DNA from: Dioscorea cayenensis subsp. rotundata
Lineage: Eukaryota; Streptophyta; Magnoliopsida; Dioscoreales; Dioscoreaceae
Assembly (NCBI RefSeq): GCF_009730915.1
Contig: NC_052474.1
Location: 1,151,501-1,215,500, forward strand
Direction: 5' to 3'
Length of the DNA stretch: 64,000 bases
Shown here: in pieces, positions 36,449 to 49,272 of the stretch
Position numbering within the stretch: position 1 is the stretch's first letter
Layout of the letters: every line of letters starts with the position of its first letter
The notes under the pieces: model-generated
What the model was told of the DNA's origin: nothing
The model's input: only the letters and a program-made list of their open reading frames with translations
Database searches by the model: none
Program-made: the position numbers and the translations under genes

Positions 36449-38420
36449 GGGACGAAAGCGGGTTGTTAGGGTTTTGCTAGTAATCGGGTTTGGTATTAAC
36501 GGGTTGAGGACTTTGATATCGGGTCGGATTCTATGCTATTCGGATGCTACCTCACCATCCGAATCCAACTGCCTTATTGGATCGGGTTTTATTATTCAAA
36601 TTGAAGGTTTTACGTGAAACTATTACGATCTATATTATTTGATCTGCTGCAATTTTAATACTTATGTTTGAAATAAAAACTTATTACTTTCGTAAGCTAT
36701 TTAGTAAAGATTTTAACCTCCTATGTACGATATCTGGTGTTGTTAATGTATAAAATTTAAATCTCGGCTCACACATGATAGAAATACAAATAATTTAAAA
36801 TATTAATCAATTGTTTATGTACTTTCCATCAAATAAAATTTTGTCAAATATTGAACCTCAGCTAAAAAACATGAATTACATGAATCTAATTTGAAGTACA
36901 TATGTCCTAATATATTTTTATATAAATCTTATAATGTTATCAACAAGATTATTTAAATTTTATGATTTTATGTTTATTTTAGTTAAAGCTCTATCTATAA
37001 TCCCCGTACTGTTCATACAATGTTTACCCCGGGATTCCTATATTATTCTCATACTATACATATATTGTATATCCGGGTTTTAGTACTGTTTTAGTACTGT
37101 TTCTATTCATAAAAAAAGGCGCTTGTCATCTATTATTCCAAAAAAAAAAGCTCTATCCATAAATTAGTTTTTCTTAAAAAAAAAAAAACATAGACTTAGA
37201 TTTTTTTGTATGAACAATCAATTCATTATTATAATTATTTAACAATATAGACATCCATGCCTCCTTAAAATACATATATAATTTTTATTATTATATCTTA
37301 ACTGTATATTGAAATAAATAAATTAATCAAGTGTTTTAACCATTGAGTTATTGCTATAGTGACATATATTATTATTATTAACAAAAAATTTCATCCTTGT
37401 TCCAATGTTTTGAATGAAAAAAGAATATTAGGAGTAATGTTAATATTTCTGGTTTTATATTATGTGTTTTCCTCATACGGGGAATGTGGGGATGTAGACA
37501 TAAAAATCAACTTGTGATGGATAAAATTTGTACATCCACGCTCCATCAAACTCACATCATTCTCAATCATTAATGATAGCATTTTCAAAGTGCATATATT
37601 TTTATTAGAAAAACAAATAATAATTGTATTTCAGTCCATGGATAAAAACTCTCTTCATTGAGTCAATAATTATACATACATATTCCGTAAAAACGATGAT
37701 TTTTCTTAACTAAACTGTTATTATCATCTTCTATTTTTGAAGATTTATTTTACTTTATAATTTTTTTGACTCACCTTGGGTAAAAACTTTCTAGTTTTCT
37801 CTTTCCTTTATTTGTTCAAATTGTATCATTATTTTCGTTATGATTTATCTATTTTAATTTTAAAAAAAAACACCCGACAAATACACAACATACAAAAAAA
37901 AAAAAAACTCTAATCACCTTTGTAACAATAGAGGTGATATTTCATTTATTTTTATATTCATGAGTTAAAAATTTATTTTACAATTTATTTATAGTAAAAA
38001 ACTTAATTGTTAGAAGAAAACAAAACTAACAAATTCATTTATAATTGTTAACTTAAGTTGAGAGTTCTTGAGAGCTAATCTTATGCCAGTAGAGTTAGAT
38101 TTTTTAAGAACTATGTCTAATATGGTTTTTTATAATTTTTAAAAGTATAATTAGTTTCGTTTTTGTTTTCTTTATTTTTATTTCCTCCTAGTAATAATTT
38201 GAGAATCGGTAAAACTTGACAATTATCAGAATATATCACCAAATAATTTAATATAAATTCCACCAAAATAAGATCGAAATCAGTGCGGTAGTGACTTAAA
38301 ACGCATTTCCGGAAGAAAGCAGGTACTTAATTGCATAAAAACGAGGGACTAATCACTAAATTCAAACCTTTTCAGGGGGTCAGATAAAAAAACTTCACTC
38401 TTTTGGTGGATTCCCAAAAT
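36449..38420. other. AT-rich spacer between the snoRNA locus and ORANGE
   Basis: No gene. It holds a small retroposed insertion at 37001-37146, described separately. Confidence 0.5.
37001..37146 (+). mobile_element. Short poly(A)-ended retroposed insertion with target duplication
   Basis: Flanked by aaagctctatctataa (36985-37000) and aaagctctatccataa (37147-37162), 15 of 16 identical. The inserted 146 bp ends in an A-run, so it looks like a SINE-sized product of LINE machinery. No A or B box is clear and it is unrelated to the other SINE family here. Confidence 0.6.
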
Positions 38421-38465
38421 GCACTGCAAATCAGCGAAGAGCATCAGATTTTCAGAAGCCGAGAG

Positions 38466-41400
38466 ATGCTCTGCTCCGCTCGAATCTTAACGTGCTCCAG
38501 CGCGTTCCCTCACAGCTCCTCTCGCCGACGACGGCCGGAGACGCGGCCTCCATCGCCGTCTCTTCTTCCCCGATGGCGCCGCCCGGCCTCCGGCGACGCC
38601 GACGCGTCCCTTTCCCCACCTTCCGTCCAAACCTCTGTCCCTAGCGCCGTTGATTCCGTCGAGAAGAACCCATCCAGGTTTTCAGTCTCTTTTCGTTGAG
38701 ATCTTTGTATTGCTGATAGACATCGATGGGAACACTGAATTGTTGTTCTGCTTCTCTCTGTCTCGAATCCGTTGCAGCTTTTGCATAATCGAAGGGCCTG
38801 AGACGGTTCAGGATTTCGCGAAGATGGAATTGCGGGAAATCCAAGATAATATCAGGAGTAGACGAAATAAAATATTCTTGCACATGGAGGAGGTGTGTTT
38901 GTGTTTGAGTTTGAGATTATGTTGATGTTCATCTTCAGTTCATAAGCTAATTTCAGCATCTTATTTAAGTTTAATTTTTCTTTTTGTCAAGAAAATTATG
39001 TATGATTTTCATTAAACAATTGTAGTCAATAGAGGATTTCATAAATTTTCATTTTTGATGCGCTTTTGTTTCTTCTCAGGAAAATTAAAGTTGAGAATTT
39101 TGTGTTTTTGATTAGTAGAACTGCATAAATTCATGATTAAGAGAGATTTAGCAACTGATTTACGGCTAGAGAGTTTGAATTTTTAATGCCAATATTCACT
39201 GGAATATATTGAAGTGGTATCTAAAACAAGGGACATCTTCCACGCATCCTGTGCCTTTGCCATCTTTTTTTGCCATTGGAAACATGTTGGCAACACCTGT
39301 TTTGAGTTTTTTGCTAGTTTTTTGTGTTATGCAAGTAAATGAAATTGTTATGTGTTCAAGGTTGGATGAAAGCATTGTCTATGGAGTTGCCATTCTTTGC
39401 GTATTTCAAACCAACAAAGAAGATTATGAATTTTGTTCAATAGGTCTGATTCTACTAGGCTTAGGATTTTGTGTGTGTAATCCATTAATTATTTGAGCAA
39501 AGTAGTGCTTTATTGTCATTATTGAGGCAATATATCACTGTTCAACTTTGACTCGAACTTGCAAGTTCAAGTTGTATTTACATCTTGTCACTAGACAATT
39601 CCCATGTTTTCAGGTTCGCAGGCTGAGAATACAACAAAGGATAAAAAGTGCCGAGCTTGGTGTTATAAATGATAAGCAAGAAAATGAAGTTCCAGACTTT
39701 CCATCTTTCATTCCATTCTTGCCTCCCCTGGTTGGCCTTTTCCCTTTCTTCATAGATGCAGGATGGGATTGATTGACTACTTGATAATTTTTATCTTTGT
39801 TCAATAAGCTTTACATTTGGTGTATTTTCTATGGCCTTCTAAAGAATTTTATTGGTTTGTCACATGCAGACACCAGCAAACCTTAAAGTGTACTATGCTA
39901 CCTGTTTTTCTTTGATCACTGGAATCATCATCTTTGGTGGTCTTCTTGCTCCTACTGTAAGTCTTTTCAATTGTCTTTGAACACCGTTGGTAGTAGCCAT
40001 CATGTTTATGTGTGACCTCAGTCTCAGGGTTGTGCTAACATTTCTGTAACCTTTGGGCTTATGCTATAATTTCTCTTGTTTCTATCTTGTATATGTTATG
40101 ATTTCTCCAGCTGGAGCTTAAACTGGGAATAGGAGGCACATCATATGCAGATTTTATCCGTGGTGTGCATTTACCCATGCAATTGAGGTATGGATTAGTA
40201 CCTTGGATAAATGTTTTCTGTGGTGTTTATGGTGTTCATATGCTCTTGTTGGTGTTATGGTGTTTCATTTTAACCTTTTAAATGATCAAGGGTAATCCTT
40301 TTCTGCATCATTATGATATTTGAAATAGAGCTGTCCATTCGTCAATACACCAAGAAACTTTATTGAGCACATCCCACTCATATTGTAAGGGCCTCATCAT
40401 TCTTGAGCTCATTGTCTCACCTGATCACTTTGTAATTTTTCATGAATTAAATATTGTCTACAGTTCAGGTAATAGGAGTATATTGTATTGCTGTATGTTG
40501 ATGACTATAGCATTTTATTTTATTTTTTTTATTTTTTACTTTCAAAGTGATGATTCATGTTTAGGTGCTAATCGGTGAAGAAGTCATGGTGCAAAATATT
40601 ATTTCTAAACTGTACATTATCTGCTCAATTCTTAATGTCATAAGTTTCAGGGACAATTTATCTTCATAAATTGCCCCCCATCTTCATGATTGGGTTGTAA
40701 TGTATTATAGCCATTGTGGATGACAAACTTTACAGAGATATTTCCAGATTCTTCTATTGATAAAAATATACCTTCCAATATTGCAGTCAGGTTGATCCTA
40801 TTGTAGCATCCTTCTCTGGAGGAGCAGTTGGTGTTATCTCAGCCTTGATGGTGGTAGAGATCAACAATGTCAAGCAGCAGGAGCATAAGCGCTGCAAATA
40901 CTGTCTTGGAACTGGTACTCTTTCAGGATTCACTTACCATCATAAAATCTCTTCTTGATGAAAGTGACAATATGATCAAACTATCTTGCTGCAGGATATC
41001 TTGCATGTGCTCGATGTTCAAGCACAGGATCCATTGTTTTTATTGATCCTGTATCAAAAGTTAATGGTGGCAATCAACCTTTGTCACCTCCAAGAACCGA
41101 AAGATGCTCAAACTGTTCAGGTGCTGGAAAGGTATTCGATAAAACAAACCTTGTCCATAACTTCATGCAATAAATGACTCAAACTTGGGAGACCAGCTTC
41201 CTGTTATTTCATGTCACCAAGCATGTAGTTATAGTTGTTATTCACAATGATTGAGAAGACAGGTTAAGGTAAGATTTACGTTGAAGCTCTTATTATTGTC
41301 TATGGAAGCAAGCATTTCAGTTCTACCACCGATCGATGAACTTGCATTCATAGTATTGATTCGAGAAATGCCTGATCTTTCCACTGACATTTTGTCAACT

Positions 41401-41710
41401 ATAGTTCTGTGATTTTGCTGTTTGACATCTCTGTCACCTTTACATAATGTTATACGTGATTCATGTTTCCCACATAATGAACTGTGAGCACGAACAACAT
41501 TTTCACAACCGGTATGTTCCTTGAGAAAAGATAACTGGATTTCTGGGTGAATAAGTAATAGATAGGTAGATCCAGAACATCGAAGAGTTTCAAAACTTTC
41601 TGTGGATTCACTTGTGGTTTTCTTTTTTGTAGGTCATGTGTCCAACATGCCTTTGCACGGGGATGGCTATGGCGAGTGAACATGACCCTCGAATTGATCC
41701 ATTTGATTAG
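38466..41710 (+). CDS. OR: ORANGE protein, chloroplastic (DnaJ-type zinc-finger; PSY chaperone)
   Basis: Eight exons: 38466-38677, 38778-38892, 39614-39730, 39870-39956, 40111-40187, 40787-40914, 40995-41131, 41633-41710; 316 aa (Arabidopsis OR 307). An Arg/Ser/Pro-rich transit peptide (about 1-68) is followed by the nearly invariant FCIIEGPETVQDFAKM (72-87), IQDNIRSRRNKIF, a membrane segment with ITGIIIFGGLLAP, a second with SGGAVGVISALMVV, and four cysteine motifs (CKYCLGTG, CARCSSTG, CSNCSGAG, CPTCLCTG), ending in EHDPRIDPFD. OR holds phytoene synthase in active form in plastids and drives chromoplast differentiation. The arginine matching Arabidopsis R90, whose change to His gives the 'golden' allele, is present as Arg97. 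The start is chosen at the in-frame ATG giving a transit peptide. Confidence 0.96.
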
Positions 41711-42581
41711 AGAGTTAGCAGCTGCTAAATCTTAGCAACCAGTGAGGCATGAAAATGTTTGCAGCCATGTACCTTGATGTTCTCCATCAGTGCTTAGTGC
41801 TCATACACTCTTTGTATTCAAGATAAGAGCTCAGGAACTTAATGTATGTATAAAAGAAGACCTCAAACATCTCCTGTGAACTTGTTCTTTGTATCATTAT
41901 TGTAGAATGGAAGCATGTGAATAGTTTAAATTGCTGCTCCATTGAATCATCTGTCTTTATATATGAAGTTTAAGCAAACTTTATACATACACAAACATAT
42001 ATAAGGTTTAAGCCATTTACATGGGTACGCAGATCACTATTTAGCAGGGATATTTGTTTACCGCATTTGGATTATGATCACAGTATATCACTGTACAATA
42101 CTGTTTGGTTTTGTTCATATATATATTTTAACCATCGATTGATAATCCAACGGCTACTGTATTATGGGTCATATATAGGGGATTTATTAACTGTGGAGGT
42201 TTGTAGAAAGCAGTAAATTAGGAAAAAAAATAGAGATAAGAGAGAGACATGAGAACTAATTCACAGCTATGCACATAGTATCATGAACAGTATCAAAACC
42301 TTATTTTTGCATCCAAACAGTTCAGGTGCTATTTGTTTTATATTTTCTAGGCGGGGTTGCAAATCACCTTCAACAATAATTACTATTATGATGACGATCG
42401 GACGGTTCAAATAACCCCATTTGATTGTACAAATGTTTATAATACTATTTGAAAACCTTGTATATTTTTACTGTTTCATCACTGTTTATCATAATGGATT
42501 TAAATCCAACGGCTAAAAGGCTGACGCATGTCTATGTTTATATTTATGTGCGCCCTTTTTGTAACAGGAGATTTTGTTTTA
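41711..42581. other. OR 3' region and MITE-like debris
   Basis: OR 3' UTR to about 41900. At 42100-42330 an inverted 'ctgtttgg...' / '...ccaaacag' pair, and at 42480-42530 'aatccaacggct', resemble ends or interiors of hAT-type MITEs, but exact borders are not clear. Confidence 0.4.
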
Positions 42582-42774
42582 GGGAAAATTACTGTTTATC
42601 CCTCGATAATTTCAAAACTTCCCAAACAGCCTCTGTGAGTTTTGCATACCTCAGACAGCCCTTCCTTTATTGTTTCACTCGCTTTTTACCCTCGTATATG
42701 AAATTCTATCATTGCCTCTAAACTTTTTCGCACATTTTTCATTCTTTTCTCGATTCCTTTTCGTATCGTACTCA

Positions 42775-43200
42775 TTTCTTAAACAGAAAGCTCATTTTTA
42801 AACAGAGAACTCATTTCTTAAACGAGTTTTTTCTAAAGAGAGTTCATTTCTTAAATGTAAAACCTCATTTCTTAAACAAAAAAACTCATTTTCTTAAACG
42901 AAAACCCTCATTTTTTTAAACATAAAACTCATTTTTTTAAACAAAAAAACATTAATATTTAAACGAAAAAACAAATATTTACGTGATAAATTAATCCCTG
43001 GATATAAAAACCAATTAATCTTGGCCACTCGTACATATTTCAAAAAGAAACAACGATATTTAAGCACTTTTTAAACGTAAACGCAATATATTAAACATAA
43101 ACATCGATAGTTAAACAAAGACAAACAAGCATATAAAGCAGAGAACTCATTTCTTAAAGCAGAGCTTATTTTTTTAAACAGAGACCTCATTTTTAAGCGA
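42775..43200. repeat. Degenerate array of about 20-bp 'CTCATTTCTTAAACAGAG' repeats
   Basis: Many units of 'actcatttcttaaacagag' type with variable spacing. Smaller blocks recur at about 43800-43880 and 44540-44780, always inside the MULE-like element. There are no unique spacers or cas context, so it is not a CRISPR array. Confidence 0.65.
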
Positions 43201-44370
43201 AAACCTCGTTGAGTAGGGGACGTTGGTATCTCATCGTCGCCGATCTCGAGCGACGCTGAGTGCCGAGCTCCGGATCTGCCGAGCGATCTCGAAGGTGCAC
43301 TGCTCGTGTGGGGTCTTAAAGGAGAAATCTTTTATCGGCGTTGGCGATCCGGTTGAGCGGCGTTCCTCGGCGGTCGGAGTGGTGAGGTCTTCGGTGGCTG
43401 ACGTCGGATAAGACGAGTCGAACTTGAGCGGAACCATTCTCGATTGCGGAGATCGCAACATGGATAGCAATAGGGTTAGGGGTTAGGGATCATTCCGGGG
43501 TTTCGGATCCATGGTGCCTAAGTCGGTGACGGAGCGGAGGGAGGAAGCGGCTGACGAGTGAGGTTCGATCTCGCCGTCTTCGTCTTCATCGTCTTCCCCG
43601 TCAGTCGAGCCTCGTCTCTTTCATTTTTCTTAGCTCGCCGACCTCGGGAAGACCGCGATGCTCCCTCGTCGTCGAGCGAGGCATCGAAAGGTTGCACTCG
43701 TACGTATTTAAATAGAAACAACGATATTTAAGCACTTTTTTTAAACGTAAAACGCAATATATTAAAGCGAGAAACATAGATAGTTAAACAAAGACAAACA
43801 AGCATATAAACGAGAGAACTCATTTCTTAAAAAGCAGAGCTTATTTTTTTAAAGCAGAGACCTCATTTTTAAGCGTAAACCTCATTGAGTAGGGACATTA
43901 AGTATCTCATCGTCATCGATCTCGCATAACGTTTGAGTCTCGAGCTCCGGATCTGCGGCGATTTCGAGGTGGCTCTGCTCGTGTGGGGTCTTAAAGGAGA
44001 AATCTTTGTCGGCGTTAGCGATCCGGTTGGTGAGCGTTCCTCGGCGGTCGTGAGTGGTGAGGTCTTCGGTGAGCGGCGTCGGGATAAGAAGCAGTCGAAT
44101 CGAACGGAACCATTCTCGATCGCGGAGACCGCATACATGGATAGCAATAGGGTTAGGGTTGAGGGATCATTCAGGGGTTTTGGATCCATGGTGCCTAAGT
44201 CGGTGATAGGAACGGAGGGAGGAAGCGGCGCCGATGAGTGTTCGATCTCGCCGTCTTCGTCTTCATCGTCTTCCCCGTCGTCGACCCTCATCTCTTTCAT
44301 CTTCTTACGTCGTCGACCTCGGGGAAGACCGCATGCTCCTCGTCGTCGAGCAGAGGCATCGAAGGTTGCG
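43028..44370. repeat. Tandem duplication, two copies of a unit of about 671 bp
   Basis: Copy 1 is 43028-43698 and copy 2 is 43699 to about 44370. Both start 'cgtac-tatttmaa' and share the 'aagcatataaa' array end, 'gagctccggatctgc', 'gtgtggggtcttaaaggaga' and 'gatccggttg'. Minus-strand frames such as 43869-44387 contain an acidic stretch (VDDGEDDEDEDGEIEH) and look like captured exon sequence. Frames differ between copies, so this is not called a gene. Confidence 0.75.
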
Positions 44371-45312
44371 CCTTTTTCTCCCAGCAAGATCGGGGATCTA
44401 GATCGAGGTGGAGATCAAAATTCCGAGTTGAAAATCCCAGTTTTTCATGCAGCGTGATGTGATTGTGAGTCAGCATCTTTTGTCTCCACCGGCCAAATTT
44501 ACCGCAGATAAAGAGATTTTTGAGGGGTGATAAATCACCGCAAAAAAACTCATTTCTTAAACAGAGACCTCATTTTTAAACAAAACCTCATTTCTTAAAG
44601 CAGACGCTCATTTCTTAAATGCAGAAAACTCATTTTTTTAAAGCAAAACTCATTTTTTTAAACAAAGAACTCATTTTTTAAAATAAAAAAACTCATTTTT
44701 TTAAAGCAGAAACTCATTTTTAAAGCAACCTCATACCTCATATTTTAAATGAAAACTTCAGTTTTTAAATAAAAGCTACATTCTACTCAAGGCATTATAA
44801 TCAAACCCCGTCACACTTGCCACAACTTCCCACGCAAGGGACAATTTCGTCCAAAAAAATTCCAAATTAACTCTATCAATCATCGTTAGATGTTTGGGGG
44901 TTTTAAAAAAATCATTAGTATTCAAAAAAGGGGTTTTTGGGGAGTGTAAAACTAACAGAGTGATTTTTGGCAATATTGCAAACTTACAGGGTGTTTTTGG
45001 CAATTTCCACTTTTTTTTATTATAAATTTTTTTTTTATATAAAATAAAAAATAAAAAATAAACAATATTAATTTACATTAAAATAAAAAAAAGCATTTCT
45101 GTTATTTGACCAGATACGAGGGTGGTAACTGTAAAAAATCAAAAGATCGCAATACATTCGCTGGTGATGACCTGGTTCTCGAAACCAGCACGAAAATCGA
45201 TGGTTATATAACATCGATGCATATCCGAGATTTAAAACCCTCGAGCTTTCTAATCCAACAAACCCTAAACCCTTCCCTTCTACTCGTGCTCCCCGAACCC
45301 TAACCTTCAACA

Positions 45313-48300
45313 ATGGCGGAAGCCCCCACTGGAGACTTCCCGCCGGCCTACTCGCCTCCGCCATCGGAGGTTCCTTTCACTCCCCCGGAGATCGAGGATG
45401 AAGGTGTCGCCGCTGAGGAGGAAGCGTTTGGCGAGCACGCAACTGAAGAGGAAGCTCCTGCGGAGGCGTCTCCAGATCTCACCTCGACCTTGGAGGAAGG
45501 ACCGGTGAAAGTTAAGTGGCCTGGTTGGCCTGGGGATAATGTGTTCCGGCTGATCATTCCGGTGGCGAAGGTTGGATGTATCATTGGGCGCAAAGGCGAG
45601 CTCGTCAAGAAGATCTGCGAGGAGACCCGCGCCTCTGTCCGTGTTCTTGATGGCCCCGTTGGCATTTCTGATCGTATCGTGAGCTCCCCTTACTTCAACT
45701 CCTTAATTTCATGGCCTTTCTTTTCTAGGGCTTCTTGATATGATTTTGTTTTTATGAATCCATGAGGTTTTGTTGAATTATTTGTGCCATGAAGTCCACC
45801 TACCTATCAAAAAATTCTGACAATTTTGTTATACTTGGCTATTGTATTCTTGTATGGATTACTCTTCTTCAGAATGTGTGCAAGTCTAAATTGAAAATAT
45901 TTATGACCGTATGCAAGTTCAAAACCAAATAAGTGCGTCAACAAATGATTTGGAGGATTGACCCATAATTCAAGATAGTTAATTCTATTACTTTCTATGA
46001 TCGATGCATTTATAATCTATTGAGGTTGTCTAGGAGGTCCTCTGGAGTACTATTTCGTGCATCATTTTCTTGGTTAGATGAAGTTCATCAAGTCTAGCCA
46101 ATGATCTTTTTTGACACGCATTTTTCTTCTTTGTTTTCGGGTTGACTGTGTAAGCATAGCTGCTGGTTTTCTTTCTTGTGCAGATTAGAATAGATAGATT
46201 TCAAAATTTAAAGAAAGAAGGCAAATTGAATGACCTTAATGTTCACAAATCTTTCATTACATGCGTTGTTGATGATTGTAGTCTTGTGTTGCTTACATGG
46301 ATGAGCTTTGTCTCCTGATATGAGATTTTGTTTGTGTTATGTTTATAAGAATTCGACGACTTGGATGTAAGGTAGGTACCAAGGCACTGCAAATATTAAA
46401 CCTGTGGCAGTTAGGAAACCTTAATTGCTAGTTTTTATCAATGCATACGGCATACCTTCTTATATAAAATCTGACTGTGCCATGCCTTCATTAAACATGT
46501 TTTACATGAAAACCTTTTGTATTTTTAGGTGCTAGTTAGTGGAAAAGAAGAACCAGATCTAGAAGTTTCTCCAGCAATGAATGCTGTCCTTCGAGTCTTT
46601 AACCGCATCCATGATACAGTGGAAAATGCTATCGATACATCAGATGAAACATCTACTGCCATTTCTTCTATTCGATTATTGGTGCCATCATCACAAGCCT
46701 TTAGTTTGATTGGCAAGCAAGGGAGCTTGATTAAGTCAATTCAGGAAAATTCAGGTGCCTCTGTACGAGTGTTACCGAGAGGTATGTGCTTGAAGCTAAC
46801 TCTCCTAGTTGAACACTTAACTCTGAATTTCAGCATCATGAGAAAAAGGCTGGTTTATTTCTGGCTATCTACAAGTTGCTTCCTGCTTTATGAAAAAAGG
46901 TTTCCGTACTGTGTAATGAGCTACTTAACAAAACCATGCCCTACTCCTGAAATTAAGCTGTCTTGTTTTGGTGTGTCATTGAGATTTTAATTATTGGAGG
47001 CATGACACATTAGATTGCATAGTTGTGAAAAGGCTTCTTTTCATGAGGAAATATTTACTTAATGATTTTACTTTAAATAATATATTATGTGATTTAGCTT
47101 TATTGCTTTATTGACCTCTTCTGTTTGTGGTTATTAGAGAAAAACTCTCATTATCGGTAAATGAGAACCCTCATATATATTATAACCAACTTAAAGTCTA
47201 ATGGTAACACACCCATAAACAGAGGCCTGGTGAATACCTCTTGCTCCTCTTGGAATAAAAAATCTGCATGGAGCAGTATTCTAAGGCCTATAAGCAGGAA
47301 CTGTTTTGATTTGAGTTTGTTTCTGAAACATCCCTTCTGATATTCATGAATATTTTAGAAACTTTTAATGATACCACCTCACATGCTACTTTTCTTTATC
47401 AGATGTACTACCACTTTATGCAGCTGCCGATGAAAAGGTTGTAGATATACATGGTGAATTTTTAAAGGTTCATACCGCTCTTGAAGCGGTAGTTGGACAT
47501 TTGCGAAAATTTTTGGTTGATCATGGTGTGCTCCCCCTATTTGAAAAAAATGTATGTATGTATGCCCTCTATTTGGCTTCTGCTGTTCGTTTCTATGAAC
47601 TTGTGATGTTATTCAATCTCTTCTCCCTATGCTTGTCTTCCCCTGATGTGCAGTTGAAGATGCAGCTGAGCCAAGATCATCCGGTGGACACATGGGGCGA
47701 TAAAACACAGTCCTCGGGCTACAGTATTCAGCAAACAATGATGGGTGATGATTATCCTGCTCCAATGAAGCGGGCTTCTTTATTTATTGATCATGATTCT
47801 CATTTGGAATCACAAATTTCACGTAGTTCTTTGTCATTATATGGTCCAGAACCTGCTGTTTCTGGATTACGTTCTCCTGGACTTGGCCGTGCTCCTGCTG
47901 CAATAATCAGTCAGGTTCTCTATGTTAAAAATTATTTGTATTTAAATTGTTTGTTTCATATGATTACTTGATGCTTTGTACTATTTGTTGTATTTTTAAG
48001 TATTTTGTCTGGATGGTTGTACAGAGTTATGCAAGAAATTCCATGATAGACAAATTGATTGTTTGGATTATTTAGGATGCTAGCAATTGTATCACAGCAA
48101 TGGTGGATAAGTGATAAATAGCATGTATGATTCTTGAGTGAAGATATTGGATCAAGATTTTCATTAGAATCTTTAATTTGAAGTCTTGAGTGTAAGGATT
48201 ATTGTTGAGGTATTGGTAAGAATGTTTAATTTATAACATCTTTTGCAATTAATCTTGATGAAATCATTTGCCCATACTCAGCATTCCCATTCTGACACCC

Positions 48301-49272
48301 TTGCTTAGTGAAGGACAAATGGCTTTTGTTTAAATATCTTTTAAAGCTTCCGTCCATCTGAAACTTTAGCTTAGGCTTGTTAGATCAGTTAAAGTCATTG
48401 CAGTTTACTGATCATTCAATGTATCATGGGTGCAGAACTAGTGATAGAAAAGTACTGGTCTGTTAGCCTTGGTTAACTAATGAGTGCTTCTTGAAACAAG
48501 AGTCCTCTCATTTGAGAATTTTCATTTGTTTTGGAACTCATTAGAGCTGGGCCAATATACCCGATTGAAAATTCTCACCTTTTCTTTTATTCTGTGTGAA
48601 CTATTTGTCATATTTAAACTCTATCCTTGGTGTATTTCTTCCTATTGATGATATGCAAAATGATGCTTTAGTTTTATCATATGGAGCCTTATCTATATTC
48701 TGAGAACTTTTGCATTAAACTATTATATTTACTTATTTTGTTTTGAATTCTCATTTGTCTAATTTTGGTATGATTTTATGTTTTCCCATGTTCGATATAT
48801 TTTGGTTGCAGATGACAAAAAAAATGCAGATTCCACTTCTGTATGCTGAAGCCATTATTGGTATTGAAGGGAAAAGGATTTCATACATACGTCGAGCTAG
48901 TGGAGCAGAGCTCACAATAAGGGAGAGCATTACCTCTTCGGATGAGATAACAGTTGAGATCAAGGGCACTTCTCAAGAGGTTCAGGCAGCTGAACTGCTC
49001 ATTCAGGTAATAATCTCACAAAGTGCCCACCACCACCACCACCACCACCACCACCACCACCACAATCACCTCCTCTCTTTCAGATATATGATTTCCTGTT
49101 TTATGTACTGTAGGAATTTATTTCGGGCTACAGAGAACCAGAGCCTGGTCGTTATCTTGATGCAGGCCCAAGAACATACGCTCAGATGCCAAGTTCTGGC
49201 TACTATCCATCTCAACCATATGGTAGATATGAGTCGTCTGATGTAGGAGGATATCACAATTACAGGTTCTAA
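45313..49272 (+). CDS. RNA-binding protein with three KH domains (PEPPER/FLK-like)
   Basis: Six exons: 45313-45678, 46529-46781, 47403-47551, 47654-47914, 48812-49006, 49114-49272; 460 aa. An acidic, Pro/Glu-rich N-terminus (1-70) precedes KH1 (about 77-150, loop GRKG at 92-95), KH2 (about 168-245, loop GKQG at 184-187), a Ser/Pro-rich linker, KH3 (about 348-410, loop GIEG at 360-363) and a Tyr/Pro-rich tail (GYYPSQPYGRYESS). The layout matches plant PEPPER and FLK, nuclear KH proteins that tune splicing and polyadenylation of flowering regulators (FLC and others). All intron phases close. A CAC microsatellite sits in the last intron. Orthology within the KH family is not settled. Confidence 0.9.
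49027..49064 (+). repeat. (CAC)n microsatellite in the last KH-gene intron
   Basis: About 12 tandem CAC units just after the donor site of exon 5 (49006). Confidence 0.85.

Larger units (their letters stand above)
42582..45010. mobile_element. Mutator-like (MULE/Pack-MULE-type) element, non-autonomous
   Basis: The left end gggaaaattactgtttatcc (42582) pairs as a diverged inverted repeat of roughly 50-60 bp with the reverse complement of the right end (gtggaaattgccaaaaacac, ending at 45010). Candidate 9-bp target duplications are tttgtttta (42573-42581) and tttttttta (45011-45019), matching at 8 of 9. The interior holds an AT-rich array based on 'ctcatttcttaaacagag' and two tandem copies of a 671-bp unit with GC-rich coding-like sequence. 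No transposase is visible. It resembles a Pack-MULE that captured host sequence, but the donor gene is not recognised. Confidence 0.6.

Noticed and set aside
42775-43200. Regular short repeats resembling a CRISPR array
   Set aside because: Units are degenerate, without unique spacers or cas genes, and the context is a plant transposon.
43869-44457. Overlapping open frames on both strands as a possible gene
   Set aside because: Frames are not shared between the two 671-bp copies and lie inside a MULE-like element; more likely captured sequence.
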